52,815 nucleotides of DNA, taken from Acinetobacter sp. GTDB taxonomy: Bacteria; Pseudomonadota; Gammaproteobacteria; Pseudomonadales; Moraxellaceae. The notes under the pieces were generated by a model. The model did not search any database and was not told the origin of the DNA. It saw only the letters and a list, made by a program, of their open reading frames with translations. The position numbers were made by a program, and so were the translations under genes. Positions 25,183 through 33,458 of this stretch are shown here, piece after piece. Positions within the stretch are counted from its first letter, which is position 1. Every line of letters begins with the position of its first letter. The DNA is taken from NCBI GenBank assembly GCA_031277915.1, contig JAITLL010000038.1, positions 1-52,815 on the forward strand. The letters are read 5' to 3'.

Positions 25183-25220
25183 AAAAAATAGGGTCCAGAC
25201 AGTACCTACTCTCTGGACCC
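25183..25220 (-). terminator. Terminator of the AKR-SDR-SRPBCC operon
   Basis: GGGTCCAGA and TCTGGACCC make a 9-bp stem (25191-25199 with 25212-25220), followed on the minus strand by TATTTTTTTAA. It lies 15 bp after the SRPBCC stop. Confidence 0.82.
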
Positions 25221-25234
25221 AACTTCAAACAATC

Positions 25235-25645
25235 TTAGAAATTATTTTTTAAGTCATTTAAACCATCTGTGTAAATACCTGTATATAACTCTACAACCTC
25301 AGCTTCAGTAACATTGACAGGGGAAAAACTACCTTTCCACTCAACAACAGAAACATTCGGTTTATCTGTTTCTTTAACTGTAATAGTGGCAAAGTAATTT
25401 TCTACAGGTGCTGGCCCTTTAAGAATAGAATAACTATAAGTTCTTTCTTTATAGTTAAAACTCTCTAAACGTTCAATGATATTACCGCCATCAGCTGCAG
25501 TAAGGTTGCGTATCATACCATTTTCTTCCCACTCGCTTTTTACGATAAAGGGTAGCCATTTAGGTAAATTATTAAACCCACCAATCAACTGCCATACTTG
25601 ATCAGGTGAAGCTGGAATTTCTAAAGTTGCGATTGCATTAGCCAT
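25235..25645 (-). CDS. SRPBCC family (polyketide cyclase/START-like) protein
   Basis: 136-aa protein of the SRPBCC/Polyketide_cyc2 group. It begins ATLEIPASPDQVWQLIGGFN, the typical first strand and helix of this hydrophobic-pocket fold, with LPKWLPFI following. Such proteins bind or transform small hydrophobic compounds. It is the third gene of an operon with an aldo-keto reductase and an SDR (38-40 bp gaps), so it probably acts in the same small-molecule conversion. Confidence 0.82.
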   Translation of the reverse strand: MANAIATLEIPASPDQVWQLIGGFNNLPKWLPFIVKSEWEENGMIRNLTAADGGNIIERLESFNYKERTYSYSILKGPAPVENYFATITVKETDKPNVSVVEWKGSFSPVNVTEAEVVELYTGIYTDGLNDLKNNF

Positions 25646-25683
25646 GAGTTTTCTCCGAATATTTCAGTAAATGAGTTAGTAAA

Positions 25684-26478
25684 TTAAACGAGTGTATCGA
25701 CAACACCGCCATCAACACGTAATGCGGCACCCGAAGTTGCAGATGAAAGTGGCGAAGCAATATAAACAACCATATTGGCAACTTCGTCTACTTCTGCTGC
25801 ACGTTGAATAATTGAACTTGGACGTGACACTTTGACAAATTCATCAGCCTGTTCACGTGTACTACGCCCAGCTTCTGCTGCTGCATCGCTAAGCATATTT
25901 TCTAGACCATCTGTAAATGTTGGGCCTGGTAAAACTGCATTTACGGTCACACCCGTACCCGCTAAACGTTTAGCCAAACCATGAGAAACTGCTAAATTGG
26001 CGCTTTTGGTCACACCGTAATTAATCATGTCACCTGGAATTGCTACACCTGATTCAGAAGAAATAAAGATAATTCTGCCCCAGCCTTGCTCAACCATTGA
26101 TGGAGCATAGTGTCGAGCTAAACGTACGCCAGATAACACGTTGACTTGGTAAAAGCGCATCCACTCATCGTCAGGTACGCTAAAGAAATCTTCGTCATTA
26201 AAAATACCTAGATTGTTGACCAAAATATCTGCCTTCGGTTCAGCTGCAAATAAAGCTGCTGCACCTTGTTCAGTGGTCAAATCAGCTTCAACACCACGTA
26301 GACTTGCCTCTGGAACACTTTGACGAATATGGGCAATTGCTTCATCTACACCAGCCTGTTTACGACCCACGACTACAACCGTAGCACCTGCAGATGCCAA
26401 GCCTTTGGCAATACCTAAACCGATCCCCGAAGTTGAACCACTGACAACGGCGACCTTATTTTGAAGATCTAATTTCAT
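25684..26478 (-). CDS. SDR family oxidoreductase
   Basis: 264-aa short-chain dehydrogenase from the ATG at 26478 (MKLDLQNKVAVVSG); a longer reading from 26601 would run into the aldo-keto reductase gene. Motifs: SGSTSGIGLGIAKGL cofactor loop, NNLGIF in place of NNAG, and a catalytic ISSESG with YGVTKSAN (Y-x3-K). DGGVVDTLV ends the protein. Second gene of a three-gene operon, downstream of the aldo-keto reductase by 40 bp. Confidence 0.88.
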   Translation of the reverse strand: MKLDLQNKVAVVSGSTSGIGLGIAKGLASAGATVVVVGRKQAGVDEAIAHIRQSVPEASLRGVEADLTTEQGAAALFAAEPKADILVNNLGIFNDEDFFSVPDDEWMRFYQVNVLSGVRLARHYAPSMVEQGWGRIIFISSESGVAIPGDMINYGVTKSANLAVSHGLAKRLAGTGVTVNAVLPGPTFTDGLENMLSDAAAEAGRSTREQADEFVKVSRPSSIIQRAAEVDEVANMVVYIASPLSSATSGAALRVDGGVVDTLV

Positions 26479-26518
26479 GATAAAAACTCGCTGTGGAGGG
26501 CTAACGCCCTCCTCAAAA

Positions 26519-27529
26519 TTAACGGATTGGTAGTGGTGCAAATTCAGATACAAGACCTTGGCGACGCATCTCTTCCCAAAACTCAGCTGGAATAACAGCA
26601 TCTAGCGCAGCTAAATCTTCTGCCATACGACCTGGACGGCTTGATCCTGGAATGACCGCAGCAACTGCTGGGTTTGCTAAAGAGAACTGGAGTGCAGCAG
26701 CTTTCACATCAACACCGAAACGCTGAGCAATCTGGTTAATTCTGGCAACTTTATCCAAAATTTCTGATGAAGCTTTTTGATATTCAAAATGTTCTCCACC
26801 AACCAATACGCCTGAGCTATAAGGGCCACCAACCACGATATCTACATTTTGGTGGAATGCTTCTGGCATCAAACGTTGTAAAGCACGGTCATGGTCAAGC
26901 AAGCTATAACGACCAGCTAACAAGAATGCATCTGGTTGAGCTTCGCTTAAATCCAAAGTTAACTCACATGGTTCAACACGGTTAACACCTAAACCCCATG
27001 CTTTAATAACACCTTCTTCACGTAAACGAGTTAAGGCACGGAATGCTCCAGTACGGGCAATGTTGAACTGTTCTAACCAATTGTCACCGTAGAAGTCTTG
27101 AGCTGGATCATGAATCCACACAATATCAAGGCGATCAGTTTTTAAACGTCTCAAGCTATCTTCGATTGAACGGTAAGTTGCATCAGCTGAATAATCGTTC
27201 AAAATTTTATTTTTTAAACCATATTCAAATAGACCACCTTTTTCACCTAAGTCTCGTGATGCAGCATCTTCTTCTTCATCTAACATGATGCGGCCAACTT
27301 TAGTACTGAGTACATAGTCATCACGTGAATATTGAGATAGAGCTTCACCCATACGGATTTCAGAAAGACCTGAACCATAAAGTGGTGCTGTATCGAAATA
27401 ACGTACACCTAAGTCCCAAGCGGCATGAACTGTTGCTTGTGCTTCTTCTTCAGGAATATTACGGAACATATTACCAAGTGGCGCGCCACCAAAACCGATT
27501 TTTCCTGGTAGTAAGTGTTTAATTGCCAT
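26519..27529 (-). CDS. Aldo/keto reductase (D-threo-aldose / pyridoxal dehydrogenase-like)
   Basis: 336-aa NAD(P)-dependent TIM-barrel oxidoreductase. The catalytic tetrad is visible: Asp in YFDTAPLYG, Tyr in the same motif, Lys in LSTKVGR and His in WIHDPAQD. The early GFGGAPLGNMF and the late IPGSSRPGRMAEDL (cofactor loop) place it near D-threo-aldose 1-dehydrogenase and pyridoxal 4-dehydrogenase. First gene of the operon with SDR and SRPBCC, divergent from the LysR gene at 27687, which is the likely regulator. Confidence 0.9.
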   Translation of the reverse strand: MAIKHLLPGKIGFGGAPLGNMFRNIPEEEAQATVHAAWDLGVRYFDTAPLYGSGLSEIRMGEALSQYSRDDYVLSTKVGRIMLDEEEDAASRDLGEKGGLFEYGLKNKILNDYSADATYRSIEDSLRRLKTDRLDIVWIHDPAQDFYGDNWLEQFNIARTGAFRALTRLREEGVIKAWGLGVNRVEPCELTLDLSEAQPDAFLLAGRYSLLDHDRALQRLMPEAFHQNVDIVVGGPYSSGVLVGGEHFEYQKASSEILDKVARINQIAQRFGVDVKAAALQFSLANPAVAAVIPGSSRPGRMAEDLAALDAVIPAEFWEEMRRQGLVSEFAPLPIR

Positions 27530-27686
27530 GATGTTTTCCTCAATTTATTTGTGCTCTTGAACAATGTTCTTAAGCGAATGACTTCGGCAGTTTTTCGGGC
27601 TGCCTTTGCGATGAAGAAAATATAGCTTGAACACTTGCGACATGATAGGACATAATTTAACTAACTTGAGTCCCTTAAGGTCTTAC

Positions 27687-28589
27687 ATGATTGATTTACG
27701 CCAATTGAAATATTTCGTGGTGGTTGCTGAAGAAGAACACGTTGGCCGTGCTGCTGAGCGCTTGTATATCTCCCAATCCCCACTAAGCCGCCAGATTTCT
27801 CAGTTAGAAGAAAAGCTTGGTCTTATGCTATTTGAACGAAATCAGCAGCGTATTCGTTTAACTTCTGATGGACAGATTTTCTTGGAGGAAGCTCGTGCGT
27901 TATTAGCACACGCCAAGCGATTGGAATCCTTAGGGCGACGTTTAGGTTGTGGTGAAGATGGAGGCTTATGCATTGGCTATATTGAAAATGCGATGTATGC
28001 CGGTGTACTGTCAAATACATTGAAATCATTACGTGATTCTCGACCTGATATACATATTGCATTGTATAATCAAACCAGCTCAACTCAGTTTGAGGGATTA
28101 AAGCAACGCAGTTTGGATATTGCGATGGTTAATTACCCACCTGACCAACTTGATGTAGATTTATGCTATACCCAAGTTTTAGATGATCGCATGTTGCTTG
28201 CTTTACCCGAACAGCATCCGTTAGTAAATAAAGCCGAGCTAGAAGCAAGTGACCTTGATGGTATTGCATGGATTTCTGTCATTCATGAAGAAGATGCCCA
28301 TTCACGTGATGACTTTATTGGTGCTTGTGCCAAAGCAGGTTTTACCCCTGACATTAAACTTGAAGCGGGGGCACCTTTAACTGCTTTAGGTCTAGTTGCA
28401 GCAGGTTTAGGACTCACTTTAATTCAGCACAGCTTGAGACAGCACGTTCCTGATGGTGTGGTACTCCGTGAACTACCGTGGATGTCCTACAACACTCAAC
28501 TTTGGGCAGTTTGGCATAAAGCTAATTTACGGCCGTTGGTCGTACATTTTAGACAAATGTTGACTAATGAGTTTACTATTGAAGAATAA
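27687..28589 (+). CDS. LysR-family transcriptional regulator
   Basis: 300-aa regulator starting MIDLRQLKYFVVVAEEEHVG at ATG 27687, with AAGG upstream; an in-frame ATG at 27627 would add 20 residues that do not belong to the HTH. HTH: RAAERLYISQSPLSRQISQLE. The effector domain is complete (about 90-295). It is divergent from the aldo-keto reductase operon with a gap of about 157 bp. Its last 97 bp and following intergenic DNA are duplicated at 29238-29500. Confidence 0.92.
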   Translation: MIDLRQLKYFVVVAEEEHVGRAAERLYISQSPLSRQISQLEEKLGLMLFERNQQRIRLTSDGQIFLEEARALLAHAKRLESLGRRLGCGEDGGLCIGYIENAMYAGVLSNTLKSLRDSRPDIHIALYNQTSSTQFEGLKQRSLDIAMVNYPPDQLDVDLCYTQVLDDRMLLALPEQHPLVNKAELEASDLDGIAWISVIHEEDAHSRDDFIGACAKAGFTPDIKLEAGAPLTALGLVAAGLGLTLIQHSLRQHVPDGVVLRELPWMSYNTQLWAVWHKANLRPLVVHFRQMLTNEFTIEE

Positions 28590-28750
28590 AAATTATAAAT
28601 ATTAATAATTTGCCTATTGATTAACTAAAGCATCTCGTGTGCTTTAGTTAATCTGAATCAATAACTCTATTTTTATTATTGACTAATACTCAATAATATT
28701 TTGAAGCCAATCGGATTTATCTTTTTTCTTATTGAATTAGACTTTTAAAT
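28493..28750 (+). repeat. Direct duplication, copy A (lysR tail plus intergenic region)
   Basis: The last part of the LysR gene, its terminator-like hairpin and the following promoter-like region are closely matched by 29238-29500. The two copies bracket the MoaF-like gene. Confidence 0.85.
28621..28651. terminator. Hairpin after lysR
   Basis: TTAACTAAAGCA and TGCTTTAGTTAA make a perfect 12-bp stem around seven bases. No strong T-run follows directly. The same hairpin occurs at 29373-29403 in the duplicate copy. Confidence 0.65.
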
Positions 28751-28770
28751 TATTTTAAAGGTACAAAGTA

Positions 28771-29085
28771 ATGAATAACAAATTCCCCTATGCAGGTCGT
28801 ACATTTCAGCTCACACTTGGTGAACTTATCGTCACCAATCACTATTCCAATGATGGTAAAAATATCAATATTGAGTTTTTAAGTAGTGATTTAAAAGGAC
28901 TACAAATGACGGTTCCATTTACTTGGAAATATTTGTCAGATGGGAATTATTTAATTTCTTGGCAAGAGTCCGATCAATCTACTGTTGTTCATTGCGATAA
29001 TTTTGAAAATAAAAAAAGTTATGCCTATTACACCACGATGAAAGGTGATTTCTATGTCTTAGAAGGTTCTATTACTGAAATTTAA
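28771..29085 (+). CDS. MoaF-like small protein
   Basis: 104-aa soluble protein. The opening FPYAGRTFQLTLGELIVTNHYS and the later beta-rich pattern TWKYLSDGNYLISWQESD are reminiscent of the MoaF-related lipocalin-like domain (small single-domain proteins in proteobacteria). No signal peptide. It lies between two copies of a duplicated segment, so it seems to have been added or separated by the duplication. Ribosome site AAAGG 9-10 nt before ATG. Function unknown. Confidence 0.6.
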   Translation: MNNKFPYAGRTFQLTLGELIVTNHYSNDGKNINIEFLSSDLKGLQMTVPFTWKYLSDGNYLISWQESDQSTVVHCDNFENKKSYAYYTTMKGDFYVLEGSITEI

Positions 29086-29237
29086 ATTAGAAAAAACTGC
29101 TATAGCAGCATAGTACTTGTGCTGCTATATTTATGGGTTTAAAAAGCCTTTTCCTTATATTTCAATAACTAGCTTTTTTCCCACACCTCCTAAATTCAAT
29201 CAGTCATCTCTACAATAAAAGTTAAAACTGCAAAAAG

Positions 29238-29341
29238 ATGTCCACACTCAACTTCGGGTAGTTTGGTATAAAGCAAACTTACATCCATTGGTTGTACATC
29301 TTAGACAAATGTTACCTAATAAATTTATGATCGAAGAGTAA
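29238..29341 (+). pseudogene. Remnant of the 3' end of the LysR gene
   Basis: About 100 bp that match the end of the LysR gene at 28493-28589, including its stop codon region (GAAGAGTAA against GAAGAATAA). Translated, the piece keeps LRVVWYKANLHPLVVHLRQM-type residues. It has no start and no HTH; it is a leftover of the duplication. Confidence 0.85.
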
Positions 29342-29500
29342 ATTTTATAAATATTAAACATTTAAGCATTATTTAACTAAAGCATTTTATGTGCTTTAGT
29401 TAATCTAAATCAATAATCTTATTTTTATTATTGACTAATAATCAATAATATTTTGAAGCTAATCGGATTTATCTTTTTTCTTATTGAATTAGACTTTTCA
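29238..29500 (+). repeat. Direct duplication, copy B
   Basis: Second copy of the segment at 28493-28750: lysR tail, 12-bp-stem hairpin (29373-29403) and about 100 bp of AT-rich leader that ends close to the start of the cyclase-family gene. Base differences are scattered, so the event is not very recent. Confidence 0.85.
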
Positions 29501-29510
29501 TAACATTTTA

Positions 29511-30494
29511 ATGAATAGAGTCATAATCTTGATTACTTCAAACGTAGGTCGTACCTCTTTATTACTATCGATGTTTCTCTCATTTTCGGCATTTGCGGCC
29601 GAACCTAAATCTGAAGCGACTACCAATTGGTACCCTTCTGTATATGGTGCAAATGATGAAATTGGTGCAGCAAACCTCTTAACTCAAGATGTCGTTTTAC
29701 AGGCGATGAAACTGGTAAAACAAGGTAAAACCCTATCTTTAGCAGTTCCGATCGACAAAAATTTTCCCGCATTTCGCCATCGTAGCTTTCGCTTATATAA
29801 TATCCAACCGGGTCAACAAGATGGTCAATCTTTAGGTCCAAATAAATTTACTTTTAATGATGAACTGGTTACTGCATGGACAGGAATTGGTACTCAACTC
29901 AATGGTATTGGGCATATCGGAATTAATAATGTTTATTACAATGGCAATAAAGCTGCTGATTTTGTCACTGTAGACGGCGTAAAAAAACTCGGAGTTGAAA
30001 AGGTTCCACCAATGGTAACCCGAGGTGTAGTCTTAGATATGACCTCATACTATAAAAAGGATATTGTTCCAGGTGGAACAGAGTTCTCAGTCGCAGATAT
30101 AAAAGCTGTACTGAAAAAACAAGGTATTAACTTACGTAAAGGTGATGTTGTTTTATTCAATACAGGTTGGCTAGAACTGGTTGGAAAAGACAATAAAAAG
30201 TTTTTAGAAGTTGAACCAGGTATTGGAATGGAAGCTGCCAAATGGTTAGCAGACCAAGGAATTGTAGCTTTTGGTGGAGATACGTGGGCTTCTGAGGTTT
30301 ATCCGAACCCTCATAACAATGAAGAGTTCCCAGTGAATCAATATTTATTGGCCAAACGTGGTGTTTATAATTTAGAACTTATTGATAGTCGTCCACTCGT
30401 ACGCAATAAAACTTGGGAATTTTTATTTGTTTTAGGTCAACCACTATATGTGGGTTCTACACAAGTGAATATTAACCCTGTTGCTATATATTAA
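29511..30494 (+). CDS. Cyclase-family (kynurenine formamidase-like) exported protein
   Basis: 327-aa member of the cyclase/arylformamidase fold (PF04199 type). An N-terminal signal peptide ends near SAFAAEPKS, so the protein is probably periplasmic. The metal-site region reads GIGTQLNGIGHIG; the kynurenine formamidase consensus is HxGTHxDxxxH, and a related subgroup has GTQxDGxGH. Here the Asp is Asn and only the last His is kept. A later segment VLFNTGWLEL and FGGDTWASE are family-like. Substrate unknown. The promoter region is the duplicated copy B. Confidence 0.8.
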   Translation: MNRVIILITSNVGRTSLLLSMFLSFSAFAAEPKSEATTNWYPSVYGANDEIGAANLLTQDVVLQAMKLVKQGKTLSLAVPIDKNFPAFRHRSFRLYNIQPGQQDGQSLGPNKFTFNDELVTAWTGIGTQLNGIGHIGINNVYYNGNKAADFVTVDGVKKLGVEKVPPMVTRGVVLDMTSYYKKDIVPGGTEFSVADIKAVLKKQGINLRKGDVVLFNTGWLELVGKDNKKFLEVEPGIGMEAAKWLADQGIVAFGGDTWASEVYPNPHNNEEFPVNQYLLAKRGVYNLELIDSRPLVRNKTWEFLFVLGQPLYVGSTQVNINPVAIY

Positions 30495-30513
30495 TATTCA
30501 TAAACAAGCACCC

Positions 30514-30541
30514 ATAAAAAAAGCCCTTACGGGCTTTTTTT
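30514..30541. terminator. Bidirectional terminator between cyclase gene and gltS
   Basis: AAAAAAAGCCC TTAC GGGCTTTTTTT: a strong symmetric hairpin with A and T runs on both sides, between converging genes. Confidence 0.9.
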
Positions 30542-30543
30542 GA

Positions 30544-31779
30544 TTAAACAACAAATTTCAACATGAGCTGAATAACCGTTGCATTAATTAAATCGACAAA
30601 GAATGCACCACAAAGCGGAACAATCAAAAATGCCTTATGCGATGGCCCATACATATTGGTAATGGCTTGCATGTTTGCAACGGCTGTTGGCGTTGCGCCC
30701 ATACCGAAACCACAGTGACCTGCTGACAACACCGCTGCATCATAGTTTTTGCCCATTACACGGAACGTCACAAATGCTGCATATAGCGCCATCGTAATCG
30801 TTTGTGCACCCAAAATAACCACAAGCGGACCAGCCAAATCTGCAAGTTGCCAAAGCTTTAATGAAAGCAGTGCCATTGCTAAATATAGTGATAAAGACGC
30901 ATTACCAAAAACATCAATTGCACGGTCAAAAATATCAATTTTCAACACGCTTTCTAAAATATTTCTTAAGATTACGCCACCGCCCAGTGCCCAAACGAAG
31001 GTTGGTAACTCAAACCAAGTTCCCTTACTAAAGCCAGTCATAAATTCAGCAAACGCCAAACATGCTGCAAACATACCCAGCGTGGTAATTGCATTATCGG
31101 CAGTAATTAAACGAACTTGATGAGGGTTTTCAAAAGGTGCAAGGTCATCCGAATTTTGCTCAACATGACCATCACGATGTTGGATTTCAGCATTGGTTTT
31201 TGCTTGTGCAAGGTTATAACGATTGATGAGTAATTTGGCTAAAGGCCCACCAATCACACCACCAATAATCAAACCAAAAGTAGCACTCGCCATACCTAAT
31301 GCTAAGGCACCTTGAATACCATGTTGACTTTCTAAAATTTCACCCCAGGCACCTGCTGTACCATGACCACCCGTTAACGTGATTGAACCCGCAATCAAAC
31401 CAATAAGTGGATCAAGCCCTAATAAGGTCGCAAGGCTCATGCCCACAGCATTTTGAACCACAATAAATGAAGCCACACAAATTAAGAAAATGATTAAAGC
31501 AGTACCACCTTCTTTGAGCTTCATAAAATTGGCACTTAAACCAATTGAAGCAAAGAACACGAGCATAAAGCTAGTTTGTAATTCACTACTAAAAACAATG
31601 CTGTACCCCCACAAAGTGTGGACAAGTAAAGAAACTACAGCAGCCACCAAACCACCGGCTACAGGTTCAGGGATATTATAACGTTTTAAAAAATCAATAC
31701 GATTAACAAGAAAGCGGCCTAATAATAAAACGATGACCGCTGAAATTAGTGTATAAAAACCATTAAAAACAAATTCCAT
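30544..31779 (-). CDS. gltS: Sodium/glutamate symporter
   Basis: 411-aa inner-membrane carrier of the ESS family that takes up glutamate with Na+. Ten or so membrane segments in two inverted halves are seen, with the re-entrant loop motifs GSITLTGGHGTAGAWG (first half) and CGFGMGATPTAVANMQ (second half) that are diagnostic for GltS. Length is close to E. coli GltS (401 aa). Single gene with its own terminator. Confidence 0.93.
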   Translation of the reverse strand: MEFVFNGFYTLISAVIVLLLGRFLVNRIDFLKRYNIPEPVAGGLVAAVVSLLVHTLWGYSIVFSSELQTSFMLVFFASIGLSANFMKLKEGGTALIIFLICVASFIVVQNAVGMSLATLLGLDPLIGLIAGSITLTGGHGTAGAWGEILESQHGIQGALALGMASATFGLIIGGVIGGPLAKLLINRYNLAQAKTNAEIQHRDGHVEQNSDDLAPFENPHQVRLITADNAITTLGMFAACLAFAEFMTGFSKGTWFELPTFVWALGGGVILRNILESVLKIDIFDRAIDVFGNASLSLYLAMALLSLKLWQLADLAGPLVVILGAQTITMALYAAFVTFRVMGKNYDAAVLSAGHCGFGMGATPTAVANMQAITNMYGPSHKAFLIVPLCGAFFVDLINATVIQLMLKFVV

Positions 31780-32122
31780 ATATACTACTTTCTGATTACA
31801 TTCCTAACGGATTGTAAAATAATTATATTTTAAATTTTAATATGTAAAAAAAACACAAATAAACTTTACAAAATTACCCTAGCAATAAAAATTTTCAACA
31901 TTCTTAAGAAAAGCTTAAATTTTTAAAATTTTACACAATAAATTTATTTATAATTTACTTTCAAACATTTACTTAAAATAATTCTTAATTAGAAAATTTA
32001 CCCCTTGATACCTTCAGCAGAAAATCCTGTCTTTTAAGTCACTGAACTCCCCTTTTATTCCATTTAATATTTATGTCAGACCAGCTCGTGATTGCTCTGG
32101 GTAACATCTGTTTTATATTCAA
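31780..32122. other. AT-rich divergent intergenic region
   Basis: About 340 bp between gltS and the PhaC-like gene. Very AT-rich with long A and T tracts (31840-31990), probably holding both promoters. No gene, clear palindrome or RNA motif was found. Confidence 0.5.
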
Positions 32123-33259
32123 ATGAGTTTATTGCTTAAAATGCGACAGTTACAATCGATTAGAAGATCTCTTAAAAAGCATGCTGGTCAAAACGTGCCT
32201 CGCATGCTAACCAATGCATCAGACCTGTTTTTTAGAGGCTCTCAAATTGCCTTATCCGGAAAAACACCTTTTGATGTCGTTTATGAGCATGAAATTATAA
32301 GTTTACGTCATTATAAAAACGAAGCTGAAGTCTCAGCACAGACACATCGTGTGCCCTTAGTTATTGTTCCGCCCTTGGCAGTGAATATGCTCATTTATGA
32401 CTTATTTCCTACACGCAGCCTTATACGTTATTTTTTAGCTCAAGGTTTTGATGTCTATTTAATAGATTGGGGTGTACCAACCCGACATCAGGCAAAATAT
32501 AATTTTGGAACCTACATTAAAGTCTTTATGCCTGAAATGTTAAAGCAGGTTCGTGCACATAGCGGGCAAAAACAACTTTCTTTACATGGCTGGAGTTTAG
32601 GCGGAGCACTTTCTCTCTGCTATACCGCGTTATTTAAAGATAAAGATATCAAAAATCTAATTATTCTTGCGTCTCCGATCGACACGCATAAAGCAGGCTA
32701 TATGGGTAAACTCTATGGAAGCCTAACTCAACCTGCACAATGGGTTCGTAAGCATACCCCTTTTCGTATTCAACATGTACCAAGTAAAGTGTTTCATATA
32801 CATGGATGGCAAAATACATTAGGTTTTAAATTAACAGACCCGATTGGAAACTTAAAAACCTATTGGCAACTTTTTAAAAATCTTGATAACCGAGAATTTA
32901 TTGTAGACCATGCCACCTCTAGTTCGTTTATAGATAACATGCTGGCTTATCCAGGCGGTGTTATGCGAGACATTATTCTTCGTTTCTGGATTGATAATGA
33001 ACTCTCAACAGGTGTAATCAAGTTTGGTGAACTTACCGCCTATCTCAAAGATATTGATTGTTCTGTATTAGCTGTTGGCGGTAGTACCGATATTATTGTG
33101 ACCAGTGATGCTGTGAAGCCACTTATGGAGTTAATTAGTAGCCAAGATAAAACTTTCATGGTTGTACCAGGTGGCCATATGGGTGTCGTTTCAGGCAGTC
33201 AGGCACCTACTTCTGTTTGGCCAGAAATAAGTGAGTGGCTAGTTAAACGTTCAGATTAA
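32123..33259 (+). CDS. PhaC-like alpha/beta hydrolase with Ser nucleophile
   Basis: 378-aa cytoplasmic protein related to class I/III polyhydroxyalkanoate synthases and PHA-synthase-like acyltransferases. PHA-synthase-like traits are VIVPPLAVNMLIYDL, YLIDWGVP and the region around the nucleophile. The nucleophile elbow is GWSLGG with S158, whereas true PHA synthases have Cys (GxCxGG). Asp lies in GGSTDIIV and His in VPGGHMGVVSG. It is shorter than class I synthases (about 560-600 aa). No phaA/phaB genes are nearby. It is likely an esterase or acyltransferase rather than a PHA polymerase. Confidence 0.82.
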   Translation: MSLLLKMRQLQSIRRSLKKHAGQNVPRMLTNASDLFFRGSQIALSGKTPFDVVYEHEIISLRHYKNEAEVSAQTHRVPLVIVPPLAVNMLIYDLFPTRSLIRYFLAQGFDVYLIDWGVPTRHQAKYNFGTYIKVFMPEMLKQVRAHSGQKQLSLHGWSLGGALSLCYTALFKDKDIKNLIILASPIDTHKAGYMGKLYGSLTQPAQWVRKHTPFRIQHVPSKVFHIHGWQNTLGFKLTDPIGNLKTYWQLFKNLDNREFIVDHATSSSFIDNMLAYPGGVMRDIILRFWIDNELSTGVIKFGELTAYLKDIDCSVLAVGGSTDIIVTSDAVKPLMELISSQDKTFMVVPGGHMGVVSGSQAPTSVWPEISEWLVKRSD

Positions 33260-33388
33260 TTAATTTAAAAAGTGGTAAAGCCAGTTCGATGCTGCTCAAA
33301 ATTATGTACAAGCCTTCTATCTCACTTTATTGATTTATAATGCTCTTGATTGCTTATCACAATTGATAAGTTAGATGTTTTTTGAAAA

Positions 33389-33424
33389 ATAAAAAGCTCC
33401 TTTTTCATTAAGGAGCTTTTTATT
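33389..33424. terminator. Bidirectional terminator between PhaC-like gene and permease
   Basis: AAAAAGCTCCTT and AAGGAGCTTTTT form a perfect 12-bp stem with A and T runs at the ends. Confidence 0.9.
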
Positions 33425-33458
33425 TATAAGGTTAGAATGTTTATTTATTATTTTTAAA

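Noticed and set aside
30749-31120. 123-codon plus-strand ORF
   Set aside because: Shadow of gltS, which carries diagnostic GltS loop motifs in the other strand.
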